Of a stretch of 9,916 nucleotides of DNA, positions 1 to 7,163 are shown piece after piece; the stretch's first letter is position 1, and every line of letters begins with the position of its first letter. The DNA lies in contig DAOVIP010000038.1 in assembly GCA_030671465.1 (NCBI GenBank), forward strand, positions 1 to 9,916. The letters are read 5' to 3'. The notes beneath the pieces are model-generated. The model worked only from the letters and a program-made list of their open reading frames with translations. It searched no databases and was not told where the DNA came from. The position numbers and the translations under genes are program-made. The DNA is from Candidatus Aminicenantota bacterium (GTDB taxonomy: Bacteria; Acidobacteriota; Aminicenantia; UBA2199).

Positions 1-2
1 CC

Positions 3-128
3 TTTGAGCGTTTCATTATCCACAAACTTGAATTCATATTGTCTGCTTCCGTTCTCTGTATCCTTTATATAATCATAAAGGTGTTGAAAAAGAGAAAAAA
101 AACGGGCCAGGGGCCGAAAATGCCATGA
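3..128 (+). CDS. C-terminal end of a probable membrane protein (partial)
   Basis: The frame is open from the left edge of the window to a TGA at 126-128, giving 41 residues, so the gene starts outside. The visible tail has a hydrophobic stretch (about residues 11-25, ILSASVLCILYIII) followed by a basic tail (KVLKKRKK), the look of a last transmembrane helix with a cytoplasmic end. The TGA overlaps the ATG of the next gene as ATGA, a typical mark of translational coupling, which is the main reason to believe this frame. The family cannot be named from so short a piece. The complementary strand is also open here with the same codon boundaries, but it has no plausible start and is explained as the antisense mirror of a hydrophobic segment. 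Moderate confidence only. Confidence 0.5.
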   Translation, partial: FERFIIHKLEFILSASVLCILYIIIKVLKKRKKTGQGPKMP

Positions 129-715
129 AAGAGATATCTCATTTTCCCATTGGCCTGCCCCTGAGTCGAATACGGCGGCGGTTGAAAGTTCCGGCCTCGG
201 CTGATTTCAGCAGATATGAACATTTGATTGACAGGTTTTTTACTCTGGTGGAGCCCCGTTGCCGCTTTGATGATCTGGCCATTTCCCTTGAACCCGGAAA
301 AATATTGTTTGCCAACGGTTATGAGATGGTTTCGGAGTCGTTGAGAACCCATCTGCAGGATTGCTCGCGGGTCAGTTTAATCGGGGTAACCATTGGCCCC
401 CATATTGAAGAGGAAATGGAATCCTATCAGAAGCAGAACAAAATACTGGAGCCATTGATTCTGGATGCGGTGGGCTCGGAGTGTGTTGAGGAAGCATCCA
501 TTTATATTTCCAACCTCATCGGGGATCAGATCAGAAAACATCGCCAGGTTCCGACAAAACGCTTTTCACCGGGCTATGGGGATTTGAGCCTGGAGGTCCA
601 GAAATATTTTTTTCAACGGTTAAAACTGGACGAAATAGGTCTGGAGCTGAATACATCCCTGCTCATGGTTCCCCAGAAATCCATCACCGCCTTCATCGGC
701 TGGAAAGGGGCCTGA
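125..715 (+). CDS. Stand-alone MetH reactivation-domain-like protein (vitamin B12-dependent methionine synthase activation domain)
   Basis: This 196-residue protein resembles the C-terminal AdoMet-binding reactivation domain of cobalamin-dependent methionine synthase. That domain reductively remethylates inactive cob(II)alamin using S-adenosylmethionine. Seen in the sequence: RFSPGYGD (residues 146-153), matching the R-x-x-P-G-Y AdoMet-binding motif, then LEVQKYFF, and MVPQKSITAFIGW (181-193), the typical family end. The N-terminal half carries IGVTIGPHIEEE (86-97). In many anaerobes MetH lacks this domain and a separate protein of about 200 residues supplies it, which fits the length here. 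No methyltransferase or corrinoid protein lies in the window. The ATG overlaps the stop of the upstream gene (ATGA) and only a weak purine-rich stretch precedes it, so translation is probably coupled. It could instead serve another corrinoid methyltransferase. Confidence 0.85.
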   Translation: MKEISHFPIGLPLSRIRRRLKVPASADFSRYEHLIDRFFTLVEPRCRFDDLAISLEPGKILFANGYEMVSESLRTHLQDCSRVSLIGVTIGPHIEEEMESYQKQNKILEPLILDAVGSECVEEASIYISNLIGDQIRKHRQVPTKRFSPGYGDLSLEVQKYFFQRLKLDEIGLELNTSLLMVPQKSITAFIGWKGA

Positions 716-729
716 CCCCGGGTTCCGTC

Positions 730-1263
730 ATGGATGAAAAAATCAAACTGGGTATCAGCTCCTGCTTGCTGGGTAACCCGGTTCGCTATGATGGAGGACA
801 TAAACTGGACCGCACCCTCAGGGATACCCTGGGATCATTCGTGGAATGGGTGCCGGTGTGCCCCGAGGTGGAATGCGGGCTGCCTGTGCCCCGGGAAGCC
901 ATGTGCCTGGTGGGGGATCCGGAATCACCGCGGCTGGTCACCGACAAAACAGGGGTGGATCACACCGACCGGATGCAAAAATGGATCAGCGAACGTCTGG
1001 ATGATCTGGAAAAGGAAGAGCTCTGTGGCTTTGTTTTCAAGTCCCTCTCTCCCAGTTCCGGAATGCAGGAGGTAAAGGTGTATCCCCGGGCCGGTCATCC
1101 CGGTGGCAGGGGATCTGGACTCTTTGCCAGGGCCTTCATGGAACATTTCCCCTTAATGCCGGTTGAGGATGAAGACCGATTGAATGATGCCGGACTCCGT
1201 GAAAACTTCATTAAACGGGTATTTGTTTACTCTTCATTGTATACAACTCCGGGTGTTGAATAA
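730..1263 (+). CDS. DUF523 family protein, apparently lacking the usual C-terminal DUF1722 domain
   Basis: The 177-residue protein shows the DUF523 hallmarks: GISSCLLG (8-15), VRYDGGHK (18-25), PVCPEVECGLPVPRE (42-56), RLV-x-GVDHT (68-79) and FKSLSPSSG (103-111). Some single-domain DUF523 proteins (TudS) are [4Fe-4S] thiouracil desulfidases whose cluster is held by three cysteines. Here C12 and C44 fit the first two ligands, but the third motif, normally SPSCG, reads SPSSG; C99 is a nearby candidate. The end, LRENFIKRVFVY (156-167), is the linker that in long deltaproteobacterial proteins leads into DUF1722. Here the frame diverges after it and stops ten residues later, so the second domain appears lost. 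It lies 14 bases after the MetH-reactivation gene on the same strand and is probably cotranscribed. The family is clear; activity of this member is unknown. Confidence 0.85.
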   Translation: MDEKIKLGISSCLLGNPVRYDGGHKLDRTLRDTLGSFVEWVPVCPEVECGLPVPREAMCLVGDPESPRLVTDKTGVDHTDRMQKWISERLDDLEKEELCGFVFKSLSPSSGMQEVKVYPRAGHPGGRGSGLFARAFMEHFPLMPVEDEDRLNDAGLRENFIKRVFVYSSLYTTPGVE

Positions 1264-1300
1264 TATGGGATAATCCGTTAAAATATCTTTTGGATTCTTT

Positions 1301-2479
1301 ATGAATGAACCAGATCGAACCGGAAACCTTGTTCTCGGTATTGTCTTTATCGTTATTCTTTTTGCGGTTTTTCTGTTTCAGATTGTTCAATTTTCTTTAG
1401 GGGAAATTATTTTGGAGAAAAGATCGCTAAAACCTAGGGTTCATTTCAATATCCATTCTCCCCATGATTTTGTAAAAGATTACCAGAACTGGTTTAATGA
1501 ACACTTTTTTTTAAGATCACTCCTGATTCGTACTCAAAATCGGTTGAGATTTAAAATTTTCAATAAATCACCCGTCCCAAAAGTGATACTGGGAAAAGAT
1601 AACTGGTTGTTTCAGGCCAAACAAAACCATCCCCCCGAACACCCTGGCTATTTTTCCTCTATTCAACCCTTCACCTTCAGTGAACTGGAACAATGGCGAA
1701 TTGCCCTGGAGCAAAGACAACAATGGCTTCAAAAGAGGAATATTTTCTATCTTTTTATTCCTGTTCCCGATAAGAGTTTCATATATCCGGAATTCCTGCC
1801 GGATTTCATAAAGCAATTTTATGCCAATTCACGCTTAGAACAGCTGGTAAACCATTTACAGCGATATTCTGATATATATGTTCTGGACTTCATAGATTTA
1901 TTCCGGTTACATAAGAGGGATTATTTGCTGTATCATAAAACCGACTCTCACTGGAATGATTTTGGAGCCTATCTGGCCTACTGCCGGATCATCACATTTC
2001 TGGCCTCGAGATTTTCCATGCAGGTGAATATCGCTCCCCTGGATATTTCCGATTTCATGATAAAAAGACCAATAATGAGAGGTGGAAATTTAGCCAGGAT
2101 GCTCGCATTTCAGGATAGACGGTTCTGGGAGAGGAGGGTGAAATTAAAACCCGTCATCCCCGGAACCTGGAAAAAGGTTCCTATTCCATCTGAACTGGAT
2201 GTGTCCAGGATTCTCAGGCCTCTGATTATAGAGAGGCCCTTACCGGCTCTTCCCAGGACCGTGATGTTTCATGATTCCAGTGGGATGGCATTGAGACCGT
2301 TTTTATCGAACCATTTTTCACACATTTTATTTCTCAGAGACTGGAGTTTTCGATTCTGGGTGAAAGTAATAGAACAAGAAAAACCGAAAATTCTCATTGA
2401 TGTGATTGCCGAACACTTTTTATACAGGCGAAAATTGTCCAATCCACAGAAGTTGATTGATACCCCGGAAGATACTTAG
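1301..2479 (+). CDS. AlgJ/AlgX-like SGNH O-acetyltransferase, membrane-anchored
   Basis: The 392-residue protein has one N-terminal transmembrane segment (about 10-34) and then a periplasmic-type SGNH domain of the AlgJ/AlgX family, which transfers acetyl groups onto exopolysaccharides. Seen: the N-terminal family signature (FNEHFFLRSLLI, 65-76; VILGKDNWLF, 95-104), the Asp-His pair in KTDSHWNDFGAY (D215, H217), and the nucleophile region MFHDSSGMAL (322-331), where D325-S326 fits the G-D-S block. The C-terminal KPKILIDVIAEHFL matches the usual family ending. All catalytic residues appear present. Such proteins usually sit beside an MBOAT acyltransferase (AlgI type) or polysaccharide genes; none is in the window. 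The gene is markedly AT-rich compared with the genes on both sides and has only a weak ribosome site (GGA before the ATG). It converges with the acetoacetyl-CoA synthetase gene, 29 bases apart. Confidence 0.82.
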   Translation: MNEPDRTGNLVLGIVFIVILFAVFLFQIVQFSLGEIILEKRSLKPRVHFNIHSPHDFVKDYQNWFNEHFFLRSLLIRTQNRLRFKIFNKSPVPKVILGKDNWLFQAKQNHPPEHPGYFSSIQPFTFSELEQWRIALEQRQQWLQKRNIFYLFIPVPDKSFIYPEFLPDFIKQFYANSRLEQLVNHLQRYSDIYVLDFIDLFRLHKRDYLLYHKTDSHWNDFGAYLAYCRIITFLASRFSMQVNIAPLDISDFMIKRPIMRGGNLARMLAFQDRRFWERRVKLKPVIPGTWKKVPIPSELDVSRILRPLIIERPLPALPRTVMFHDSSGMALRPFLSNHFSHILFLRDWSFRFWVKVIEQEKPKILIDVIAEHFLYRRKLSNPQKLIDTPEDT

Positions 2480-2508
2480 AATGACTAATAAAACAGTCTT
2501 GACGGAGT

Positions 2509-4494
2509 CTATTCTTTTTGGAGTTCTTTCAGGTTGGCAAAGTAATCCAGGGAAAGGGGATTTCGGAGTGCATCTTTATTCAGGACCGGTCTGCCTTCGA
2601 TGACTTTTTTAACCGCCAGCTCCACTTTTTTCATGTTCAGGGTATAGGGGATGTCCGGTACCTCGATGATCTTGGCCGGAACGTGGCGGGGAGAGGCATT
2701 CAGCCGGATGGTTTTTTTGATGCGGTCTTTTAACTCCGGACTCAGGGCCACACCTTCGGGCATTACCACGAAGAGTATGACCCGGACATCGTTTTTCCAG
2801 TCCTGTCCGACTACCACACAATCGGCAATTTCCTCCATCAGTTCAACCAGACGGTAGATCTCGGCGGTTCCGATCCGCACCCCTCCGGGATTCAGGGTGG
2901 TGTCGCTGCGGCCATAAATAATGACCCCGCCATGGTCGGTGATTTCGATATAATCGCCGTGACGCCAGACACCGGGGTAGACATTAAAATAAGCCTGGAG
3001 ATACTTCTGACCGTCCGGGTCATCCCAGAAGTAAATGGGCATGGAGGGAAAAGGAGCGGTGCATACCAGTTCTCCCTGCTTGTTGATTACCGGTTGTCCG
3101 GATTCATCAAAGGAAAAAACCTTCATGGCCAGGCCCCGGCACTGTAATTCCCCGGCATAAACAGGTCCCATGGGATTCCCCAGGGCAAAACAGCCGTTGA
3201 TATCCGTACCACCGCAAATGGAGGCCAGCTGAAGATCATCCTTGATTTCACGGTAGACATAGTCAAAACCCTCGACGGACAGGGGAGAACCTGTAGAGAG
3301 CAGGGCTTTGAGCGAAGCCAGGTCATATTCCCGACCGGGTTTCAGTCCTGTATTCTGCAGGGCAGCAAGGTAGCCGGCACTGGTCCCAAAAACCGAAATC
3401 TTTTCCTGTTCGGCTAATTCCCAGAGAGTACCGGGATGGGGATGGAAGGGATTGCCATCAAACAGTACCAGGGTGGCCCCGGCAGCCAGCGAACTGACCA
3501 GCCAGTTCCACATCATCCAACCGCAGGTAGTAAAATAGAATATTGTATCTTCCCGCTTCAGGTCGGTGTGAAGAACCAGTTCCTTCAGGTGATGGATCAG
3601 GATTCCCCCGGCACTCTGGACCATGCACTTGGGCAGACCGGTGGTGCCGGACGAATACATGATGTACAGGGGATGGTCAAAGGGAAGCTGGGCAAACTCG
3701 ATGGTCGGGTCGGGTTGAGAAGCTACGAAATCCCGGTAATGGACTGCATTGGGCAGGTGATCGATACTGGGATTTTCATCGATATAGGGGACCACCACCA
3801 CTTTTTTCAGGCTGGGGAGTGATTTCAGTATTTCGGATATCCGATTCAGGCTGTCTATTTTCCGGCCTTTGAACCAATAACCGTCAGCGGTAAATAGCAA
3901 GCTGGGCTGGATCTGGCCGAACCGGTCCAGTACCCCCTTGATCCCGAAATCCGGGGAGCAGGATGACCAGGTTGCCCCCAGGCTCACCGCCCCAAGCATG
4001 GCCACAATGGTCTGGGGCAGGTTGGGCATGAATCCCACCACTCGGTCACCGGGCTGTATGCCCATTGATTTCATGGACCGGGCCACTCCGGCCACCTCAG
4101 CGTATAGCTGGGCATAGGTCATCTTCAGGCAATCCTGATTTTCACCCTTGAAAATCAGGGCTACCTGCTGGTCCCGGAACTGCAGGAGATTCTCGGCAAA
4201 ATTCAACCGGGCACCGGAAAACCATTGGGCCCTGGGCATTTTATCCAGGCTGTCGATCACCCGGTCATAGGGTTGGCTGGCCTTGATCTGCAGAAAATCC
4301 CACAGACAAGCCCAGAAATCGGGGATATGGTCAATAGACCACTGATAGAGGTCTGCATAGTCGCTGAAATTCCGGTTGAATTTTTGGTTGATAACCTTCA
4401 TGAACCGGAACATATTGGAATTTTCGATCCGGATTCGGTCTGGACTCCAGAGTAACCTGGATTTGGGTGAATCGGAGGGTTTGTTTTTGGTCAT
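2509..4494 (-). CDS. aacS: Acetoacetyl-CoA synthetase (acetoacetate--CoA ligase)
   Basis: This 661-residue AMP-forming acyl-CoA synthetase activates acetoacetate with ATP and CoA to acetoacetyl-CoA in the cytoplasm. The N-terminus (LLWSPDRIRIENSNMFRFM, 14-32; WFSGARLNFAENLL, 91-104) is typical of acetoacetate--CoA ligases, which are near 650 residues. The P-loop is YIMYSSGTTGLPK (277-289), the hinge/A8 motif YGRSDTTLNPGGVRIG (527-542), and the A10 lysine lies in PYTLNMKKVE (616-625). Most relatives read SGKKVE there, so NM for SG is unusual, but the lysine (K622) is kept. It is the last gene of the operon, 20 bases after the enoyl-CoA hydratase frame, with no clear Shine-Dalgarno, suggesting coupling. 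It ends in TAG. Its presence implies that the pathway yields, or imports, free acetoacetate. Confidence 0.93.
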   Translation of the reverse strand: MTKNKPSDSPKSRLLWSPDRIRIENSNMFRFMKVINQKFNRNFSDYADLYQWSIDHIPDFWACLWDFLQIKASQPYDRVIDSLDKMPRAQWFSGARLNFAENLLQFRDQQVALIFKGENQDCLKMTYAQLYAEVAGVARSMKSMGIQPGDRVVGFMPNLPQTIVAMLGAVSLGATWSSCSPDFGIKGVLDRFGQIQPSLLFTADGYWFKGRKIDSLNRISEILKSLPSLKKVVVVPYIDENPSIDHLPNAVHYRDFVASQPDPTIEFAQLPFDHPLYIMYSSGTTGLPKCMVQSAGGILIHHLKELVLHTDLKREDTIFYFTTCGWMMWNWLVSSLAAGATLVLFDGNPFHPHPGTLWELAEQEKISVFGTSAGYLAALQNTGLKPGREYDLASLKALLSTGSPLSVEGFDYVYREIKDDLQLASICGGTDINGCFALGNPMGPVYAGELQCRGLAMKVFSFDESGQPVINKQGELVCTAPFPSMPIYFWDDPDGQKYLQAYFNVYPGVWRHGDYIEITDHGGVIIYGRSDTTLNPGGVRIGTAEIYRLVELMEEIADCVVVGQDWKNDVRVILFVVMPEGVALSPELKDRIKKTIRLNASPRHVPAKIIEVPDIPYTLNMKKVELAVKKVIEGRPVLNKDALRNPLSLDYFANLKELQKE

Positions 4495-4514
4495 GTGAAC
4501 CGGTATGGACTTGA

Positions 4515-5297
4515 TCAGGAATTCTTGAATTCGGGAGGTCTCTTTTCCAGAAAGGCCCGGACCCCCTCTTTTTGATCAGCGGTTGAAAACAGGGTGGCAA
4601 ACAGGTTGGCCTCCAGGGTGCAGCCCTCCTCAAATCCGAGGTTGAGCCCGTGATTGATCGCTTCGATGGTGGTTTTTACCGCAATCGGGCCATTGGCTAA
4701 AATTTCTCTCTGCATCTGAATGGATACCTCCATCAGCTGTTCCAGCGGGACCACCTGGTTAACCAGTCCGATCTCCAGTGCTTCCTGGGCGGTGATCATG
4801 TTTCCCCTCATGATGAGTTCCAGGGCCTTGCCTTTTCCCACCAGCCGGGCCAACCGCTGGGTACCGCCGTATCCGGGAATGATACCCAGTTTAACTTCCG
4901 GCTGTCCCATCCGGGCGCTGGAGGCGGCAATTCGGATATGACAGGCCATGGCCAGTTCCAGCCCGCCTCCCAGGGCCAGCCCGTTCAGGGCGGCAATTAC
5001 CGGTTTGGGCAGGTGTTCGATCCGGTTCAGGGTATCCTGGCCTTTGAGTGACATTTGCTTGGCCTCCATGGGTCCGTATTCGGGAAACTAGGATATGTCC
5101 GCCCCGGCCACAAAAGACTTTTCTCCGGCTCCCCTGAAAATAACCGCCTGGATTTTCGGGTCGGTCTTCAGGGTTTGGATGATTTCATCTAACTGTTCAA
5201 TGACTTCCCCGTTCAGGGCATTCAATTTATCGGGACGGTTAATCGTAATGATACCGATCCCCTCATGGTTTTCCATCATGACGACCGTATTATCCAT
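4515..5297 (-). pseudogene. Enoyl-CoA hydratase (crotonase family), interrupted by one in-frame amber codon
   Basis: Read as one frame, this is a 260-residue crotonase with a TAG at codon 70 (bases 5090-5088). Before it lie MDNTVVMMENHEG and ITINRPDKLNALN, ending in SFVAGADIS. After it the same frame resumes at once with FPEYGP and runs to a TGA at 4517-4515. Relatives usually read GADISEF here, so the TAG most likely replaces a Glu codon (GAG to TAG, one base). Both catalytic glutamates are present: E114 in GGGLELA and E134 in GQPEVKLG, the usual 20 apart, and the GYGGTQRL motif is intact. The enzyme would hydrate trans-2-enoyl-CoA. The start has a good ribosome site (AAGGAG at 5310-5305). 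An internal ATG at 5069 has no ribosome site and would lack the N-terminal CoA-binding part. No other damage is seen, so the lesion is recent, a sequencing error, or read through. Confidence 0.9.
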
Positions 5298-5336
5298 TTG
5301 TTTGCTCCTTATATCGGATTCCCAAATTCAATGGGT

Positions 5337-6494
5337 TTATGAATGGCACCCAATATGGCGGGAGATGACCAGCCGCTGTATTTCAGAGGTTCCTTCGCCG
5401 ATGGTGAGCAGTTTCTGGTCACGGTAAAAACGTTCCACAGCGTATTCTTTCATGAGTCCGTAGCCACCGTGCAGCTGGACAGCATGATCCACCACCCGGC
5501 CCATTACTTCAGAGCAATAGAGTTTGGACATGGCGGCAATTTTTGAAAAGGGTAATCCCGCGTTTTTCATCCGGCAGGCCTTGTAGAGCAGGGCCCGGGC
5601 AGTCTCGATTTCAGTGGCCATGTCGGCCAGTTTGAAGGCATTGACCTGGAAGGTGGAGATCGGAACCCCGAACTGGTGCCGTTCCTTGGAATATTTCATG
5701 GCCAGCTCGTAAGCGCCCTGGGAACCTCCCAATCCCATGGCGGCAATGGCCAGGCGGCCATTGTCCAGGGTTTCCATCATCTGGTGAAATCCTTCTCCGC
5801 GTTTTCCAAGCAGATTTTCTTCCGGGACCTGGCAGTCATCAAAATACAGTTCCCCGGTATCCGAACTTCGCCACATCAATTTCTTTTTCATGGTCTTGGT
5901 TTCAAAACCCGGGGTTCCATTGGGAACCAGGATTGAGGAGAGCTCGTCTTTGCCGTCGGTCCGCTTACCGGTCTTGGCCAAAACCATGCAAACCGATGAA
6001 ATTGGAGAACTGGAATTGGTGATAAAGATCTTGCTGCCGTTGATGATCCACTGCTGGTTTTCCAGTTTGGCCGTGGTCTTGGTGGCGCTGGCATCGGATC
6101 CGGCCTCGGGTTCGGTTAGACCGAAAGAGGCCAATTTTTCACCCCGGCAGAGTTCCGGAAGCCATTTTTCCTTCTGCTTCTGGTTGCCGAAATAATAGAG
6201 GGGGCCGATGCCCAGTGAGTTGCCGGCAGCCACGGTGGCTGCCTGGGAACCATCGATTCTGGCTACCTCTTCAACGGCAATAATATAGGAGAGGTAATCC
6301 AATCCCGAGCCTCCGTATTCCGGGTTCACAAAGATCCCGAATAGACCGATGTCTCCCATTTTCTTGGTCAATTCAACCGAAAACTGTTCGTGTTCATCGA
6401 GTTCTTCGGCAACCGGGGCGATCTCGCCCTCGGCAAAATCTCGAATTGACGCACGTATCATTTTTTGTTCTTCGCTTAGTTCAAAATCTTCCAC
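5337..6494 (-). CDS. Acyl-CoA dehydrogenase
   Basis: The 385-residue length is typical of soluble FAD-dependent acyl-CoA dehydrogenases, which make trans-2-enoyl-CoA and pass electrons to electron-transfer flavoprotein. Seen in order: N-terminal helical domain (LSEEQKMIRASIRDFAE), middle beta domain with LTEPEAGSDASATKT (126-140) and IINGSKIFITNS (150-161), and C-terminal helical domain with LHGGYGLMKEY (341-351) and IGEGTSEIQRLVI (365-377). The catalytic base is E367, as in short-chain and butyryl-CoA dehydrogenases. Isovaleryl-CoA dehydrogenases carry the base elsewhere and usually have Ala at this place, so simple isovaleryl specificity is not supported. The start is GTG at 6494-6492, chosen because the family begins with this sequence; a GGGGG stretch lies five bases upstream. 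It sits between the DUF35 gene and the hydratase in one operon. The substrate cannot be told. Confidence 0.95.
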   Translation of the reverse strand: MEDFELSEEQKMIRASIRDFAEGEIAPVAEELDEHEQFSVELTKKMGDIGLFGIFVNPEYGGSGLDYLSYIIAVEEVARIDGSQAATVAAGNSLGIGPLYYFGNQKQKEKWLPELCRGEKLASFGLTEPEAGSDASATKTTAKLENQQWIINGSKIFITNSSSPISSVCMVLAKTGKRTDGKDELSSILVPNGTPGFETKTMKKKLMWRSSDTGELYFDDCQVPEENLLGKRGEGFHQMMETLDNGRLAIAAMGLGGSQGAYELAMKYSKERHQFGVPISTFQVNAFKLADMATEIETARALLYKACRMKNAGLPFSKIAAMSKLYCSEVMGRVVDHAVQLHGGYGLMKEYAVERFYRDQKLLTIGEGTSEIQRLVISRHIGCHS

Positions 6495-6559
6495 GATTAC
6501 CCCCGGTTTAAATTTGGCCTGAATTTGGTGCGGCCGCTTTTGAGAAAATTGGATGGCTA

Positions 6560-7150
6560 TTAAAAGCTGAAGCCATCAGGTAGCTGATCCGCTTGGGTGC
6601 CCTCTACCACCCAGGAGAGATCGGTGATGGTATAACTGGGGTCGATCTTTTTGAAAATGGGAATGACCCGGGTTCCGATTTTGGGCTCACCGACCGACAG
6701 GTAGCTCATCAATATGGTGGATACCCCTTCGAATTCGATATTGATGAATTTAATTGGTTTGTCAAGTGTATTGAAAGCGCCTGACCGTTCGCAGGTCATG
6801 AAGGTGTGAATATAGCCCCTGTTCTTGGCTGTCTCGGTCATATCCAGCTCGGTGCAGCGTGCCAGACAATCAGGGCAGTATATGCGGTAAGGCTGGTATA
6901 TGGTACCCTTGTATTCACAGCCCGGATTGTCGCAGCGGGTTCCCAGGAGCTTGCCCTGGCTTAACCCCTCGAAAAACGGGGCTTCTCCGCCGTAGCTGTG
7001 CAGGTAGATCATGTGCCGGGGTTTGGTGATTCCCAACAGGTGGCCGTTATCATTGACATTTCGAATGGGGGAGGGGCTATGGCTGAAATGAAAATTTCCT
7101 TTAATTTTGTATCTCCAATTTTTTACCTTGGCATTTCCATATAGACTCAT
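6560..7150 (-). CDS. DUF35 zinc-ribbon/OB-fold protein, partner of the adjacent thiolase-like protein
   Basis: The 196-residue protein has the DUF35 layout: APFFEGLSQGKLLGTRC (57-73), a zinc ribbon formed by C73, C78, C92 and C95 (C-x4-C, then CPDC), and an OB-fold-like C-terminal half (GYIHTFMTCERS; INIEFEGVSTILMSYL). DUF35 proteins form complexes with thiolase-fold enzymes: ChsH2 with Ltp2 aldolase, BbsA with BbsB thiolase, and the archaeal acetoacetyl-CoA thiolase/HMG-CoA synthase bridge. They help position acyl-CoA. Two oddities are visible: the first zinc knuckle has four residues between cysteines rather than the usual two, and about 50 residues precede the family core, so the protein is longer than most. 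A strong ribosome site (AAGGAG at 7162-7157) six bases before the ATG supports this start. It begins 13 bases after the thiolase-like gene ends, which supports a physical partnership. Confidence 0.9.
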   Translation of the reverse strand: MSLYGNAKVKNWRYKIKGNFHFSHSPSPIRNVNDNGHLLGITKPRHMIYLHSYGGEAPFFEGLSQGKLLGTRCDNPGCEYKGTIYQPYRIYCPDCLARCTELDMTETAKNRGYIHTFMTCERSGAFNTLDKPIKFINIEFEGVSTILMSYLSVGEPKIGTRVIPIFKKIDPSYTITDLSWVVEGTQADQLPDGFSF

Positions 7151-7163
7151 GGTTATCTCCTTA

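Noticed and set aside
65..352. Open frame of 95 codons on the minus strand across the start of the MetH-reactivation gene, and the open minus-strand reading of bases 1-83.
   Set aside because: It lies antisense to a recognisable protein, resembles no family, and the part over bases 1-64 has the same codon boundaries as the plus-strand frame, so its hydrophilic look mirrors the hydrophobic helix.
2480..2508. Bidirectional terminator between the convergent AlgJ-like and aacS genes.
   Set aside because: Only a 4-base stem (GACT/AGTC) and no proper T-run could be found; too weak to call.
5088..5090. The amber codon as a pyrrolysine codon in the hydratase.
   Set aside because: The place is normally Glu, crotonases are not known pyrrolysine proteins, and TAG ends two other genes here (aacS and the AlgJ-like gene). 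No pyl gene is in the window. Kept only as a check under the finding.
6530..6537. NotI-like palindrome GCGGCCGC between the acyl-CoA dehydrogenase and DUF35 genes, and paired GAATTC sites near 4522-4534, as possible cloning joints.
   Set aside because: Gene order and frames run through normally, no vector or linker sequence is seen, and the GAATTC sites lie at the natural end of the hydratase frame.
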